From assembly GCF_030161375.1 (NCBI RefSeq), contig NZ_BSSQ01000016.1, positions 313,085-377,084 of the forward strand: a DNA stretch of 64,000 nt, read 5' to 3'. The stretch is from Paenibacillus glycanilyticus. Lineage in GTDB: Bacteria; Bacillota; Bacilli; Paenibacillales; Paenibacillaceae. A program made the position numbers and the translations under genes. The notes below the pieces were generated by a model. That model searched no databases. It was not told the origin of the DNA and saw only the letters and a program-made list of their open reading frames with translations. Numbering within the stretch: position 1 is the first letter of the stretch; each line of letters starts with the position of its first letter. Of this stretch, positions 17,569 to 25,308 are shown piece by piece.

Positions 17569-18276
17569 CTAAATATACTTGCGAATAATGGAATCCACTT
17601 TGGCCCGGTTGGCTACGAAATTTGTCTGTTTAAGCAGCCGTTGGTTCAATGTATTGCGGTTATGCACGACTACCATATAGTTTCGTTTGCCGCCTGTCGT
17701 TAGAACTTCGTGTTTATGTTTAATTACGCCGCTATGCCCGTCCACCGTTTTATAACGGAAGCCGCCGAAATATTGTTCGCTATTGTAAATCCACGTATAG
17801 AACGGCGGAGACGATTTGCTGACCGTGGCGACCCGATGCCGGATGCTGTCGTAAATATAACCGTCCTGATTAATGAGGGCGCGGGTACTTGGCTTGGGTT
17901 TGAATTTGTGAAGTTGGCTTATAAAGGTATGGTGGTACGTATCGTCGCAATCGAGGCGGACTAGATAAAAAGAAGGACTGCTGCCAACGGTCAGGCGCAA
18001 TTTGTCTTCGTATTTTTTGTCCGCGACAAACCGGATATGGGCCGGCAACGCCGGATATTTTCTTAACTCGGCCCTTATTATGCCTTCCGTTCGCTCCGTA
18101 TACCGGATAAAGACGTGGAAGTTCCGGTTGGTTTGTTTGAGCAAGCTTTGCAACGTATATTTCATGAAAACGGCCATCCGGTATTTGATCCATTGCGGCG
18201 TAAGTCCGATCCGGTAAACACCGCCCCGATTCGAACGGTTGTTAAATTCGATCTCAACGACAACAGTTTTCGTCAT
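17569..18276 (-). CDS. Putative rhamnosyltransferase family glycosyltransferase
   Basis: 235-residue protein of the putative rhamnosyl transferase family (PF11316 type, GT-A-like). Motifs: RMAVFMKYTLQSLLKQTNRNF near the N-terminus, LVRLDCDDTYHHTFI with the DxDD metal/nucleotide site, and a C-terminal GHSGVIKHKH. No signal peptide, so it acts on the cytoplasmic side, transferring a sugar to a cell-surface glycan precursor; donor and acceptor are inferred from the family name only. Start ATG 18276 is preceded by GAGAGGTGG, better than the upstream in-frame start at 18342. Monocistronic; no glycan cluster is seen beside it. Confidence 0.72.
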   Translation of the reverse strand: MTKTVVVEIEFNNRSNRGGVYRIGLTPQWIKYRMAVFMKYTLQSLLKQTNRNFHVFIRYTERTEGIIRAELRKYPALPAHIRFVADKKYEDKLRLTVGSSPSFYLVRLDCDDTYHHTFISQLHKFKPKPSTRALINQDGYIYDSIRHRVATVSKSSPPFYTWIYNSEQYFGGFRYKTVDGHSGVIKHKHEVLTTGGKRNYMVVVHNRNTLNQRLLKQTNFVANRAKVDSIIRKYI

Positions 18277-18450
18277 CAACGTCCACCTCTCTAGTCTATT
18301 AATCTCGTAATGTCTGAAATTAATATATTCACCTCCCTGCAATTGGATATAGGCTGCATTCCCGCCAGAAAAATATATGGCAGAATATCCGGGTCTCCCT
18401 CATAGCACACTTAAGGGTGTACCAAATACCCCAAGGGAGGCTTTTCGCCA

Positions 18451-19029
18451 ATGAAAAAGACCGTACTCTCGACGTTAGCTGCCGCAACGATTCTTTTGTC
18501 CGCCGCAACTGCTTCTGCCTCTGCCTCTGCCGCAACCGTCAAGGATGAGGTCGCAACGGATAACTTCCGCAGTTCCCATTACGGTACAACCACTTATGGC
18601 ACTTATGGAACGGACGGAGGTGCCACTATTAACCGTACTAACCAATACAACGCAACGACAAACGGCATGTACGGAACAAACGGCATGAACACTTACGGCC
18701 GGAACGGCTACACCACTAATGGCTACACCACTAATGGTTACGGAACGAATAGCTACGGTACCAATAACTATTACGGTATGGGTACAAACAACAATTACGG
18801 GACTTATAACAATGGCTATAATAAGAACCGCAACAGCTTTATCGGAAGATCGGATCGCATGAACAGCTATAGCACGACAAGTACGGGAACAACCGGCAAC
18901 GCCATGTATGCCAATAACTACAGGGCCACCGCGGATACTTCCGACGACGAATTCAGCTGGGGCTGGCTTGGCCTGCTTGGTTTGGCAGGTTTGTTTGGCC
19001 TCAGAAGCCGCGATCGGGAACGAACCTAG
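18451..19029 (+). CDS. WGxxGxxG-type surface protein with Tyr/Asn/Gly/Thr repeats
   Basis: 192 residues in three parts. A Sec signal peptide (MKKTVLSTLAAATILLSAAT, cleavage near ASASA). A low-complexity middle rich in Tyr, Gly, Thr and Asn with tandem YTTNG and YGTN units (about residues 40-140). A C-terminal sorting-like tail: acidic DTSDDEF, then SWGWLGLLGLAGLFGLRSRDRE, a WGxxGxxG motif inside a hydrophobic helix with a basic end, the layout of CTERM-type anchors. Likely exported, membrane or wall held, and intrinsically disordered. SD AAGGGAGG. Function unknown; own terminator downstream. Confidence 0.8.
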   Translation: MKKTVLSTLAAATILLSAATASASASAATVKDEVATDNFRSSHYGTTTYGTYGTDGGATINRTNQYNATTNGMYGTNGMNTYGRNGYTTNGYTTNGYGTNSYGTNNYYGMGTNNNYGTYNNGYNKNRNSFIGRSDRMNSYSTTSTGTTGNAMYANNYRATADTSDDEFSWGWLGLLGLAGLFGLRSRDRERT

Positions 19030-19084
19030 ACACATCTGATCAGGCCTCATTTATCCAATAATCGCTTATTATAATTTTTGCGAG

Positions 19085-19112
19085 AAGCCCTGCTCCCCGG
19101 AGCAGGGCTTTT
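19085..19112 (+). terminator. Terminator of the WGxxGxxG gene
   Basis: AAGCCCTGCTCC/GGAGCAGGGCTT, 12-bp stem, 2-nt spacer, short T run. Confidence 0.8.
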
Positions 19113-19186
19113 GGCAGGATTGACGAATACAACAGTTATCTATAGACTGGGGGGAATTTCTAGACGTTTCAACGAAAGGGGGGATT

Positions 19187-20008
19187 ATGATGTGGGAAAA
19201 GCTGCAGCCTGGCGAAATAGCCTTCGAAGCGCTTAGATCGCCTAAATTTATTGCGGATGAAGTGAAGATGAATTTGCTGCACCGGATTTGCGAGATGAGC
19301 CAATCCGTGTGTTACAGCTACGCAGGAGGCGCTGCGATTTTTGCCGGTTCCCCAGGTCATAATGCCTGGTTATGGATGGAAGAGGGGATAAGGGAAGATG
19401 AGCGGCAGTTGATGCTGAAGGGACTAGTGAAGCTGGCCGGACATACGCTAAGGGGAATTACGGCAGAACCAAGACATGCCAAGCTATTCGCGGAGCTGTA
19501 CGCCATGCGATACCGGATGCGCCCCGAATACAAGATGGGAATGGAAGCTTATTATTGTCCATCGATTGTATATCCTTCAGCGGTAGAGGGAACTTTGCGG
19601 CAGACCGTTTCCTCGGATGCTCCGCTTATTGCGGAATTTATGGCGGGTTTTGCCGAGAGCGCCTATGGCTACAAGGTTCATCCCGCAAGCCAGATACCTT
19701 CGGCGGAGAATACCATTGCAACAGGCAACTTATACATATGGACCGTTAATGAAATCCCCGTGTCGATGGCGCATATCGCGCACCGCTCGCCGCGGCATGC
19801 CCGCATCAATTATGTGTATACGCCGTCCTACCTGCGCAAGCGCGGTTATGCAAGCGCAACGGTTGCCGCGTGCTGCGGCCTGATCGTGCGGGAGAACAGG
19901 GTGCCGATGTTGTATGCGGACCTGACCAATCCCGATTCGAATAAGGTGTACCAGAATATTGGATTTGTCGAAAGCGGCAAAGTAGCGGATGTTAAGTTTG
20001 TCTCCTGA
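19187..20008 (+). CDS. GNAT family N-acetyltransferase
   Basis: 273 residues: an N-terminal helical half (residues 1-125) without recognised motif, then a GNAT domain. Acetyl-CoA site resembles YTPSYLRKRGYASATVAACC (the Q/R-x-x-G-x-G/A loop), and the C-terminal strand reads MLYADLTNPDSNKVYQNIGF, the usual N-P-x-S-N-K-x-Y-x-x-x-G-F ending. This two-part layout is typical of YkkB/YdfB-type and predicted acetyltransferases in Bacilli; substrate unknown. Start at tandem ATGATG after AAAGGGGGG. Confidence 0.88.
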   Translation: MMWEKLQPGEIAFEALRSPKFIADEVKMNLLHRICEMSQSVCYSYAGGAAIFAGSPGHNAWLWMEEGIREDERQLMLKGLVKLAGHTLRGITAEPRHAKLFAELYAMRYRMRPEYKMGMEAYYCPSIVYPSAVEGTLRQTVSSDAPLIAEFMAGFAESAYGYKVHPASQIPSAENTIATGNLYIWTVNEIPVSMAHIAHRSPRHARINYVYTPSYLRKRGYASATVAACCGLIVRENRVPMLYADLTNPDSNKVYQNIGFVESGKVADVKFVS

Positions 20009-20014
20009 CGAAAG

Positions 20015-20044
20015 AACCCTCTCCGGCATAAGCAGGAGAGGGTT
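20015..20044. terminator. Terminator between convergent genes
   Basis: AACCCTCTCC/GGAGAGGGTT, 10-bp stem with a 10-nt loop, between the acetyltransferase and the convergent GH115-like gene. Confidence 0.7.
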
Positions 20045-20069
20045 TGCTGTTTCTATCCGGCATTGCCCG

Positions 20070-21188
20070 TCAAGCGGGATTGAACACTTTAATCATGACG
20101 GTAAAGGCTTTGCTGGTCAGCAGATCAATTAGCGTGATGCTGCCGCTGACGGAATTGCCATGAGGCATTTCCGTCCAATTCATCTCCACCTTCAAGCGTT
20201 CCTCCAGTTGCACGGTCCCCGTTGTTTGGCTGAGCTTGATCCAGGGCTGGTCAGCGCGGGCACAGAAGGTGAATGGCTCCGTTCCGCGATTGAACAAATC
20301 TATATAATGACTCTCTCGAGTATAGTTGTCAAAAGATAAAGCAGGCAGCTGAGGGTCCCGCGGCCAAGCCAGCTCCGACCCCTCGACAGCGACTCCTAGC
20401 CCGGCGTTATCGCTGGTTAGCTTGACGCTGCCGGTTTCCGGCATCTTGCGCTCCTCGGTTTGGCTCCAATATTTGCAGTCGTTATGAAGCGGGTCCATTA
20501 TAGAATTCCATTTGCCGCTAGCCAGCTCCTGGCTATACGCCTCCGTCAGTGCGGTATTCTCCTCAAATAGCTGCCTGGCCAGCTTAGCCTCCTTGTTGGC
20601 GGAAGCTCTTCCTTGAGCGGCGTACAGCTTGCTTCTGCTTGCGCGTATGTACATCTCGAGCACTTGGGCAGATGCTTTTGCAGGATGAAGCACGGTGTGG
20701 AAAAAGCAGTCCTTAGTCCCCTCATCCAGCTCATGATGTATATGCTCAGCTAACAGAATGGTTTCGTGAAGCTCGGCTATCAAGTTGTCAGCTTCTTTAT
20801 AAGGAACGGAGTGGTGGAGCGCAGCGGCGTTCAGATGTTCCGGCTTCAATCTGCCGTTCCACTTGGAGTACCGGTTGATAATCAAGGCGGCCGCTTCTGC
20901 GTACAGGGTACCAAATTGTTCCGCGGACCAGCGGGGAATGTAAGCCCCGGTTGGTTCGCCTTGCTTATAAACGTCAGTCTCAGCTACTCCGGGCAGCGGA
21001 GGATCAACCGTCTGCAGCGCAAAAAAATTCTCTTGTCCGGCGATTATATCCTTTTGCAAATCGGAGACTGCCTGAATTACGCCGGCATAATCCTGCCGGG
21101 AAACATAAAGATCTGCCGCTTTGCCGTTATGGGAAAACGGCAGATGGCCTTCGTGGTAACTGAATGCAATATACTTGTCGTTCAGCAT
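20070..21188 (-). CDS. GH115-like protein lacking the catalytic barrel (remnant or new compact form)
   Basis: 372 residues that align in order with both ends of family 115 alpha-glucuronidases but not the centre. The first part (FSHNGKAADLYVSRQDYAGV, IQAVSDLQKDI) is the family N-terminal domain, up to FFALQTVDPPLPGV. It then passes straight to the helical region (NRYSKWNGRLKPEHLNAAAL, YAAQGRASANKEAKLARQLF, SGKWNSIMDPLHNDCKYW) and the following beta-domain (ESHYIDLFNRGTEPF, ADQPWIKLSQTTGTV). Full GH115 enzymes are about 800-1000 residues; the TIM-barrel and the last domain are missing while the frame stays open. No signal peptide. Start at ATG 21188 (SD GGGGG); 21236 is an alternative. The family match is from remembered motifs. 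Confidence 0.65.
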   Translation of the reverse strand: MLNDKYIAFSYHEGHLPFSHNGKAADLYVSRQDYAGVIQAVSDLQKDIIAGQENFFALQTVDPPLPGVAETDVYKQGEPTGAYIPRWSAEQFGTLYAEAAALIINRYSKWNGRLKPEHLNAAALHHSVPYKEADNLIAELHETILLAEHIHHELDEGTKDCFFHTVLHPAKASAQVLEMYIRASRSKLYAAQGRASANKEAKLARQLFEENTALTEAYSQELASGKWNSIMDPLHNDCKYWSQTEERKMPETGSVKLTSDNAGLGVAVEGSELAWPRDPQLPALSFDNYTRESHYIDLFNRGTEPFTFCARADQPWIKLSQTTGTVQLEERLKVEMNWTEMPHGNSVSGSITLIDLLTSKAFTVMIKVFNPA

Positions 21189-21394
21189 GCCAAGACCCCC
21201 GTTCAGTATAATGAAAGCGATCTCATTATATAACAAGGGACTGGGCGAAAATCACGGCTCGCGCAACATGTTTAATTTTCACGATAAACTCTTTAATTTT
21301 TTAATCAAAAGGAATGCCGTATGAAATTCCAAAATGGGGAATAGTAAGGCGTGGAAATACCATCACAACAATGAACAGGAAGGTGTCGTAGCAA

Positions 21395-22324
21395 ATGAAA
21401 TGGGATTGGAGCTTCTCTTCCCGCGGATCTAAAGGGAATTCAAACAGAGCGGGGAAAATTCTTGGCGCAGTAGTATTGTCCGCTGCACTTATGTTTGGCG
21501 GGGCAGGAACTAGCCTAGCGGTTGGCAAAGGCGCTAAAGGGCCGGATATTTACGTGATCCAAGGCATGCTGAAGTCAGTAGGCAGCTATTCCGGCAAAAT
21601 CAATGGTTACTATGATAGCACAACGGTAAGAGGCGTTAAGCATTATCAAAAAATGCATGGCCTTCCGGTGACTGGATCGGTGGATGCAAAAACATTCCAG
21701 TCGATTACTTACTCGTACAATACAGTAAAATACGGCAAGAAAGTTAGCGCTAAAGGCGCTGGCAAAGCTAAAGGCCTCGGCGCTGGCAAAGGCGGCGGAG
21801 CTGGAGCAGGTGCAGGCGGCGGAGCTGGAGGCGGCGGCGGTGCTGGTGGCGGCGCTGGAGGCGGCGGCGGTGCTGGTGGCGGCGGCGGAGCAGGCGGCGG
21901 CGCTGGTGGTGGCGGCGGAGCAGGCGGCGGTGCTGGAGGCGGCGGCGGAGCAGGCGGCGGTGCTGGTGGCGGCGGCGGAGCAGGCGGCGGTGCTGGAGGC
22001 GGCGGCGGAGCAGGCGGCGGCGCTGGTGGCGGCGGCGGAGCAGGTATCGGCGGTGGCGGAGCAGGCGGCGGCAAAGGTGGCGGCGCAGGCATCGGCGGAG
22101 GCGGTACAGGCGGCGGCAAAGGCGGCGGAGCAGGCATCGGCGGCGGTAAAGGCGGCGGCATCGGTGGCGGCGGTACTGGCGGCGGCAAAGGAATGGGCGG
22201 CGGCGGCACTGGCGGTAACGGCGGCGGCAACAACATTGCGCCTAACAATCAAGCGCCAAATGCTGCACCTAATCCTGCGCCTAACAAAGCGCCAGGCGAG
22301 AACTCGGCCCCTAACCTTCGTTAA
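21395..22324 (+). CDS. Secreted peptidoglycan-binding protein with long glycine repeat
   Basis: 309 residues. Signal/TM segment (ILGAVVLSAALMFGGAGTSL) after a basic N-terminus. A PG_binding_1 domain at about 50-107 (YVIQGMLKSVGSYSGKINGY, VKHYQKMHGLPVTGSVDAKT) that should hold the protein to cell-wall glycan. Then about 150 residues of almost pure Gly/Ala built from a decapeptide GGGGGAGGGA, shading into GGGKGGGAGIGGGG units, then a Pro/Asn/Ala tail (NIAPNNQAPNAAPNPAPNKA). Probably an extended, flexible wall or spore-coat structural protein. GC-rich repeat DNA makes length variation likely. SD AGGAAGGTG before ATG. Confidence 0.82.
   Translation: MKWDWSFSSRGSKGNSNRAGKILGAVVLSAALMFGGAGTSLAVGKGAKGPDIYVIQGMLKSVGSYSGKINGYYDSTTVRGVKHYQKMHGLPVTGSVDAKTFQSITYSYNTVKYGKKVSAKGAGKAKGLGAGKGGGAGAGAGGGAGGGGGAGGGAGGGGGAGGGGGAGGGAGGGGGAGGGAGGGGGAGGGAGGGGGAGGGAGGGGGAGGGAGGGGGAGIGGGGAGGGKGGGAGIGGGGTGGGKGGGAGIGGGKGGGIGGGGTGGGKGMGGGGTGGNGGGNNIAPNNQAPNAAPNPAPNKAPGENSAPNLR
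21797..22240 (+). repeat. GC-rich tandem repeat encoding Gly/Ala decapeptides
   Basis: Imperfect 30-bp units such as GGCGGCGGAGCAGGCGGCGG are repeated through this region; several adjoining copies are nearly identical. Open on both strands, which explains the long antisense frames here. Confidence 0.85.
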
Positions 22325-22339
22325 TTAAGGAAAGTGGTC

Positions 22340-22384
22340 TTTGAAGGGGTTGTCCATATCGGACAGCCCCTTCAAACTTTTTTT
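22340..22384 (+). terminator. Terminator of the glycine-repeat gene
   Basis: TTTGAAGGGG..GTCC pairs with GGAC..CCCCTTCAAA (one internal wobble), followed by CTTTTTTT. Confidence 0.9.
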
Positions 22385-22394
22385 GAAAAACCTC

Positions 22395-22435
22395 TTTACA
22401 TTTACCTTGAAATAAAGTATCTTAAAATTAAGATA
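22395..22435 (+). promoter_or_regulatory. Promoter and MhqR-type operator of the MarR gene
   Basis: TTTACA (22395-22400), 17 nt, TATCTT (22418-22423). The perfect palindrome TATCTTAAAATTAAGATA (22418-22435) covers the -10 box, so repressor binding would block transcription: autorepression. Similar in layout to the ATCT..AGAT operators of B. subtilis MhqR. Confidence 0.7.
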
Positions 22436-22455
22436 AACGAAAGCGAGGCGAGCAA

Positions 22456-22899
22456 ATGGATAAGGAAAAAGAGGAATCGCTTGATCTTTACATCGCGCTT
22501 GCCAGAGCAAGCCAATGGGTGAACGCGCATGCCGACCGGGATATTCGCAAGCATGGCCTTAACCGGACCGAATTCGGGGTGCTTGAGCTTTTGTACCATA
22601 AAGGTCCCCAGCCCTTGCAGCAGATCGGCGAGAAGGTATTGATGAGCAGCGGCAATATTACGTACGTTATTGATAAGCTCGAGAAGAAAGGCTTCGTATG
22701 CCGCAGAGCTTCAACCGAAGACCGCAGACTTATCTATGCGGAGGTTACCGATGCCGGAACATTGTTTATTGAAGAGGTTTTCCCGCAGCATACGCTAGTT
22801 ATTGAAGAAGCGGTTCGCGGACTGACAGCGGAAGAGAAGCGGGCGGCAAGCGTGCTACTCAAGAAACTAGGCAAGTTTGCGCAGACGACCTACAAATAG
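22456..22899 (+). CDS. mhqR: MarR-family repressor, MhqR-like
   Basis: 147-residue winged-helix repressor expected to release DNA in response to quinones and other electrophiles. Helix-turn-helix region LQQIGEKVLMSSGNITYVID followed by the wing CRRASTEDRRLIYAEVTDAG, typical of MarR. The identity rests mainly on context: the next three genes encode a ring-cleaving dioxygenase, an MhqD-type hydrolase and a flavin reductase, the set MhqR controls in B. subtilis, and operator-like palindromes lie both before this gene and before the dioxygenase. Confidence 0.8.
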   Translation: MDKEKEESLDLYIALARASQWVNAHADRDIRKHGLNRTEFGVLELLYHKGPQPLQQIGEKVLMSSGNITYVIDKLEKKGFVCRRASTEDRRLIYAEVTDAGTLFIEEVFPQHTLVIEEAVRGLTAEEKRAASVLLKKLGKFAQTTYK

Positions 22900-22934
22900 G
22901 TTGGTCTTCATCACTTACAACAAGTCAGGCCATA

Positions 22935-22952
22935 TATCTTAATTTAAAGATT
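22935..22952 (+). promoter_or_regulatory. Second MhqR-like operator, upstream of the dioxygenase gene
   Basis: TATCTTAATTTAAAGATT shares TATCTTAA with the operator before the MarR gene and is an imperfect palindrome with 6 of 8 paired positions. Located 105 nt before the dioxygenase start. Confidence 0.55.
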
Positions 22953-23056
22953 CTTAATAAAACTAAAACAATGCGTCAATGCTTACGAAGCATGAATCAT
23001 CGCGAATGGCCGGATTGACCATTTGTATACTAATTCTTTTTAGGAGAGTGGAAATA

Positions 23057-24007
23057 ATGACAACACAACACACTGCAGGTATCCATCATATTACGGCGTT
23101 TGTAAAAAACCCTCAGGTGACAACAGACTTTTACGCGGGCGTGCTTGGCTTACGGCTCGTGAAAAAAACAATCAACTTTGATGCGCCGGAAGTTTACCAT
23201 TTGTACTTCGGCGATGAAGCAGGCAGCCCTGGCACAATCATTACGTTTTTCCCTTGGGAGAACTCGCGTAAAGGCGTGGTAGGCGGCGGCCAAGTTGGTT
23301 ACACCACTTATGTGGTACCTCAAGGCACGCTTGGTTTCTGGAAAGAACGTCTTGTGAAATTCTCGATCGAATTCCAAGAAACTTCCCGGTTTGGCGAACA
23401 ATATTTGCAATTTGCCGATCCGGACGGCTTGCTCGTTGAGCTGGTAGCACGCGAGGAAGGTCCAAACAGCACATGGTCGTTTGGCGGCGTATCGGCGGAC
23501 CGCGCAATCAAAGGTTTTGGCGGCGCGATTCTGTACAGCACTAACCCTTCGGCTACGCAACAATTGCTGGAGCACGTGATGGGTCTGTCGAAAGTCGATG
23601 AGGAGAACGGGTTGGCCCGTTACCAATCGTTTGGCGAGCTGGGTAACATCATTGACGTTAACACGGAACCGATGAAAGCCGGCCATGGCGGCCACGGTAC
23701 CGTTCACCATATCGCTTGGCGGGCAAAAGACGATGCCGAACATCTCGTTTGGCAGGAGCATATTGCCGCTAACGGCTTCCAGCCTACGCCAATCGTAGAC
23801 CGCCAATACTTCAATGCTCTCTACTTCCGCGAACAAGGCGGCATCCTGTTCGAGATCGCTACGGATCCTCCTGGTTTCGCCCGCGACGAAGACCCTGAAC
23901 ATCTTGGGGAACAATTGATGCTGCCGGCATGGTATGAGCAACATCGTGCAACCATCGAGCAACTTCTTACTCCGTTTGACGTGCGCGTCATGGAATTGGA
24001 TCGTTAA
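23057..24007 (+). CDS. Ring-cleaving dioxygenase of the MhqA/MhqE/MhqO group
   Basis: 316-residue glyoxalase/extradiol dioxygenase with two VOC modules. Metal ligands fit GIHHITAF (His in the first strand), HGTVHHIAWRA (His opening the second module) and GILFEIATDPPGF (Glu in the last strand). Thought to open or remove hydroquinone-type rings during electrophile stress. ATG 23057 follows TAGGAGAGTGG; the longer frame from 22979 lacks support and would include the promoter region. First gene of a three-gene unit with the hydrolase and flavin reductase. Confidence 0.9.
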   Translation: MTTQHTAGIHHITAFVKNPQVTTDFYAGVLGLRLVKKTINFDAPEVYHLYFGDEAGSPGTIITFFPWENSRKGVVGGGQVGYTTYVVPQGTLGFWKERLVKFSIEFQETSRFGEQYLQFADPDGLLVELVAREEGPNSTWSFGGVSADRAIKGFGGAILYSTNPSATQQLLEHVMGLSKVDEENGLARYQSFGELGNIIDVNTEPMKAGHGGHGTVHHIAWRAKDDAEHLVWQEHIAANGFQPTPIVDRQYFNALYFREQGGILFEIATDPPGFARDEDPEHLGEQLMLPAWYEQHRATIEQLLTPFDVRVMELDR

Positions 24008-24054
24008 TCAACCCTATAGCCATTCATCTCAATTCATTTCAGGAGGGATAAAAT

Positions 24055-24663
24055 ATGAAACATCTATTCAAACAAGGGACGAATCCGGCGGCGCCGGTCC
24101 TCGTCCTCTTCCATGGCACAGGCGGGACGGAGCATGATTTGCTGCCGCTTGCCGCAGCTTTTTCGCCGGAGTCATCCGTGCTCAGTATCCGCGGCAACGT
24201 GTCCGAGAACGGGATGGCGAGGTATTTCCGCCGCCTAGCGGAAGGGGTATTTGATCTGGAGGATTTGGTGTTCCGGACACAGGAGCTTCAAGCTTTCCTG
24301 GATCAAGCCGCCGAAGAGTACGGTTTCGACAGAAACAATCTGGTTGCGGTTGGTTACTCTAACGGAGCCAATATCGCGGGCAGCCTGCTATTCCATTATA
24401 AAGATTCGCTGCGCGGAGCTATTCTCCATCATCCGATGGTGCCGATTCGCGGCCTAACGCTTCCGGAATTGTCCGGAGTACCGGTATTTATCGGGGCGGG
24501 AGAGAATGATCCGATCTGCTCGCCGGAGGAGACCCATGAGCTGGAAGGACTTCTTACCGGTGCAGGAGCTGATGTAGCCGTGCATTGGGAGCGTTATGGC
24601 CATCAGTTGAGCCGTACGGAAGTGGCGGCAGCTGCAGCTTGGTTCCAAGAACATTTTCAATAA
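24055..24663 (+). CDS. mhqD: Alpha/beta hydrolase, MhqD-like carboxylesterase
   Basis: 202-residue phospholipase/carboxylesterase-fold protein. Oxyanion segment LVLFHGTGGTEHDLLPLA; nucleophile elbow VGYSNGANIAG (Ser), acid GAGENDPICS (Asp), base RYGHQLS (His): a complete catalytic triad. Cytoplasmic. It follows the dioxygenase by 47 nt with SD AGGAGGG and precedes the flavin reductase by 17 nt, the same pairing as in the MhqR regulon, where it is thought to hydrolyse ring-cleavage products. Confidence 0.88.
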   Translation: MKHLFKQGTNPAAPVLVLFHGTGGTEHDLLPLAAAFSPESSVLSIRGNVSENGMARYFRRLAEGVFDLEDLVFRTQELQAFLDQAAEEYGFDRNNLVAVGYSNGANIAGSLLFHYKDSLRGAILHHPMVPIRGLTLPELSGVPVFIGAGENDPICSPEETHELEGLLTGAGADVAVHWERYGHQLSRTEVAAAAAWFQEHFQ

Positions 24664-24680
24664 AAGGAGGCGGCGGGTGT

Positions 24681-25295
24681 ATGATCCGTATTGACGCAGA
24701 GCAAATAAGCGAACGCGAGAATTACAAGCTTCTCACGGGCACGGTTGTACCAAGGCCAATCGCCTTGGTAACGACTTTATCCGAAGAGGGCGTGCTTAAC
24801 GCGGCGCCGTTCAGTTATTTCAATATCATTACGGCAGATCCGCCGCTTATCTCCGTGTCCGTGCAACGCAAAAAAGGTATCCCGAAGGATACCTCCCGCA
24901 ACGCGATCGCCACAGGCGAGTTTGTTGTCCATATTGCGGATGAATCTTATATTGAGAAGCTTAACGTGACGGCAGCAAGCCTGCCGCCCGAAGAAAGCGA
25001 GGTCGCTCTCGCCGGATTAACGGCGGTTCCGGGCGAACGTATTTCCGTTCCAGGCATTGCGGAAGCGAAGGTCCGGCTGGAATGCGTGCTGGAGCAAGCC
25101 ATCCCGCTTGGCGGAACGGGTGAAGCGCCCGCTGCCGACCTGCTTATCGGCCGCGTTGTCCGCTATCATCTCGATGAAACGATCTGCGATGAGCGGAACC
25201 ACATCGATGCGGCTGCGCTCCGGCCGGTCAGCCGGTTAGCAGGCGCATCGTATGCCAAGCTTGGCGGGCAATTCGAGGTGGAGCGGCCGTCTTAA
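24681..25295 (+). CDS. Flavin reductase-like FMN-binding protein
   Basis: 204 residues of the flavin reductase-like (split beta-barrel, DIM6/NTAB) family: LTGTVVPRPIALVTTLSEEG and NAAPFSYFNIITADPPLISV are the FMN-binding strands, with HIADESYIEKLNVTAASLPP following. Likely binds FMN and takes part in reducing or disposing of quinones with the two preceding enzymes. An ORF running from 24585 is longer, but ATG 24681 follows AAAAGGAGG and opens the family N-terminus. Last gene of the unit. Confidence 0.85.
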   Translation: MIRIDAEQISERENYKLLTGTVVPRPIALVTTLSEEGVLNAAPFSYFNIITADPPLISVSVQRKKGIPKDTSRNAIATGEFVVHIADESYIEKLNVTAASLPPEESEVALAGLTAVPGERISVPGIAEAKVRLECVLEQAIPLGGTGEAPAADLLIGRVVRYHLDETICDERNHIDAAALRPVSRLAGASYAKLGGQFEVERPS

Positions 25296-25308
25296 CGGTT
25301 AGTCGACA

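Noticed and set aside
21575..22252. Long antisense open frames (Ala/Ser-rich and Pro-rich) opposite the glycine-repeat gene
   Set aside because: They are by-products of GC-rich GGN repeats, which contain no stops on either strand; no SD or promoter supports them.
22334..22522. Small frames on both strands around the MarR promoter
   Set aside because: They cover the terminator, promoter and operator and lack SDs; they conflict with well-supported signals.
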